Source: Lachnospiraceae bacterium (GTDB lineage: Bacteria; Bacillota; Clostridia; Lachnospirales; Lachnospiraceae). Taken from it: a DNA stretch of 64,000 nt. Of this stretch, positions 62,908 through 64,000 are shown one piece after another. Location of the stretch: positions 1-64,000 of the forward strand of contig JAFRKV010000006.1 of NCBI GenBank assembly GCA_017431515.1, read 5' to 3'. Each line of letters opens with the position of its first letter. Position 1 is the first letter of the stretch. The translations under genes and the position numbers were made by a program. The notes under the pieces were generated by a model. It ran no database searches. It was given only the letters and a program-made list of their open reading frames with translations, and was not told the DNA's origin.

Positions 62908-63789
62908 TTATGACTCTTTCCTATAATACCAGTTCGCATAAACCATGAGTCCTATCCCCATTAGCAATTCCAAAAGTCCCACAACTACATACGACCCCAT
63001 AAAGATAATTCCAAAAAAGATCACGAACAATGCTACTATAAACAATAATAATTTCCGATTCTTTCTCTCTCTTTCATCATATTCTGTATATCTCCCCGTT
63101 TTTGTTCTGATATTTTCAATATATCCATAACTATGAATGCCCGATTTTACAGGATATTTACTTGCGTCAAAACTCTTTAACACAGCTACAGAGTGATCAT
63201 ATTCTTTTGGCTCATTATTCTTCCTTGCTTCATAAAACTCTTCTACCCTAGGATAGGATCGATATTCTGGATTATAATCGCCAAGGATGTCAACCAGTTG
63301 ATACAGCCTATCCTTCAAACTCTGATCCTGTGTCAGCACCTTGGATCCGAATCGTTTCAAATGCTCCCCCAATGTATCCCATGTATTCTCTTTAGCCTTA
63401 TCATCTGAGTTGTTTACCGCCGTTTCAATGTAGTTTACAAATCTGTTCGCGCTTATTTTGTCGCCCAATCCGTTAAATATTTGAACATGCATTTTTGCAG
63501 TCATAGCATAGGGGTTATTCGGATTGATATCAATAATCCGATCAGCAAGTATATCAAGCTCTCGAAAGAGTCTTTCTCTATGGCCATATTCATACTCATT
63601 GAACTCATCGGTTTCTGTTATCTCATCACAAACATCGCACAACTCGTCCACAAGCTGCTCTTCCATGCTTTTTTCTGGAATCTCCTCCTTATCCGGGATA
63701 AATTTACTCCCACATGAGTTGCATACCCATAGTCCTCCTTTGTATTCAATGTCAGTTGAATTACAATTTTTACACTTAAGTTCGATCAT
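62908..63789 (-). CDS. Zinc-ribbon membrane protein, unknown function
   Basis: The 293-residue protein begins with a zinc ribbon (MIELKCKNCNSTDIEYKGGL then WVCNSCGSKF), continues with an acidic helical region resembling tetratricopeptide-type packing (RLFRELDILADRIIDINPNN, PYAMTAKMHVQIFNG) and ends with two membrane helices (LLLFIVALFVIFFGIIFMGS, VVVGLLELLMGIGLMVYANW) and a basic tail. The start ATG 63789 has RBS GAGGAGGGTTTTTCC. Base composition is A+T-rich like the R-M genes next to it, so it may have arrived with them. Family not recognised. Confidence 0.82.
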   Translation of the reverse strand: MIELKCKNCNSTDIEYKGGLWVCNSCGSKFIPDKEEIPEKSMEEQLVDELCDVCDEITETDEFNEYEYGHRERLFRELDILADRIIDINPNNPYAMTAKMHVQIFNGLGDKISANRFVNYIETAVNNSDDKAKENTWDTLGEHLKRFGSKVLTQDQSLKDRLYQLVDILGDYNPEYRSYPRVEEFYEARKNNEPKEYDHSVAVLKSFDASKYPVKSGIHSYGYIENIRTKTGRYTEYDERERKNRKLLLFIVALFVIFFGIIFMGSYVVVGLLELLMGIGLMVYANWYYRKES

Positions 63790-63825
63790 GGAAAAACCCT
63801 CCTCTCTCGTGATTCACTCTTCTCG

Positions 63826-63912
63826 ACTCCTAGCCCCTTCTCCAGGGCTTCTAATGCCCCCTCTAAGCCCTTCTAGGTATCTTCAAGGCGCCTCTAAGGG
63901 TGCCTCTAAGCA
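63826..63912 (-). repeat. Degenerate 11-12-nt tandem motif upstream of the zinc-ribbon gene
   Basis: On the minus strand units such as CTTAGAGGCAC, CCTTAGAGGCGC, CTTGAAGATAC, CTAGAAGGGC, TTAGAGGGGGC and ATTAGAAGCCC follow each other about eight times. The array also encodes a short frame, MLRGTLRGALKIPRRA, which may be chance. Confidence 0.45.
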
Positions 63913-64000
63913 TATCGTAGCATCCCGCAAGTCCGATAAACTCCCCTTAAAAAAGAACATTTGTTCCTTTAATTGGATCCTAATTGGCCTAAATCCCTAA

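Overview
The window reads as a chromosomal stretch of a moderately G+C-rich member of the Bacillota, class Clostridia, most like a Lachnospiraceae-type anaerobe. This rests on CIRCE-controlled groES-groEL and hrcA-grpE-dnaK-dnaJ operons, RNase Y, recA-recX under a Gram-positive LexA box, DegV, MtaB, a His-less HPr homologue, and double-glycine (GG) leader proteins. No rRNA, tRNA, CRISPR array, prophage or complete IS element was recognised. Almost all genes lie on the minus strand.

Layout. 1-170: 5' end of a group II intron lying just beyond a terminator. 179-4981: degV, purA, two exported proteins of unknown role and a SEC-C gene cut by an amber codon. 5060-7360: repeat/terminator region and groESL with CIRCE and promoter. 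7468-9353: a Cys-rich secreted protein paired with a repetitive coiled-coil membrane protein. 9611-14517: exonuclease, greA, a leaderless small gene, then aroK-aroD facing aroE-aroF (shikimate pathway). 14555-17444: NUDIX hydrolase, rny, and a YjbR-MGMT fusion. 17518-19833: A+T-rich Eco47II-type restriction-modification (R-M) operon next to a 131-bp inverted repeat. 19908-21859: beta-helix lipoprotein whose start is frame-shifted and whose ribosome binding site sits in a perfect 12-bp stem, then a broken GG-leader gene. 21932-28083: a nickel/peptide-type ABC transporter operon ending in a methyltransferase and an anti-sigma-type kinase. 28256-32485: damaged HD-GYP gene, recX-recA, prfC, rpsU. 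32650-37174: YihY protein, an amber-interrupted glycogen debranching enzyme, mtaB and an HPr-like gene.

37214-49923: a long minus-strand run with a phosphoesterase, a cytosolic ParB-like/BMP protein, thiI with a NifS-type desulfurase (a plausible sulfur donor for s4U), rsmE, prmA, an MscS channel with an extra C-terminal domain, and a hybrid kinase/response regulator pair. 50041-55919: a J-domain protein and the dnaK operon. 56006-60527: two loci that look like copies of one GNAT / threonine-aldolase / GG-leader cassette, the second almost erased, with a lone pilin gene and an ochre-interrupted lipoprotein gene. 60783-62838: a second R-M system, HaeIII-type. 62908-63789: a zinc-ribbon membrane protein.

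Two themes stand out. First, three GG-leader protein loci, two of which share a nearly identical promoter and all three its core, suggest a small co-regulated family of secreted Cys-containing or SH3-like proteins with no exporter in the window. Second, at least six genes carry a single in-frame stop, frameshift or short deletion. TAG is an ordinary stop in neighbouring genes, so this is decay, phase variation or sequence error rather than recoding.
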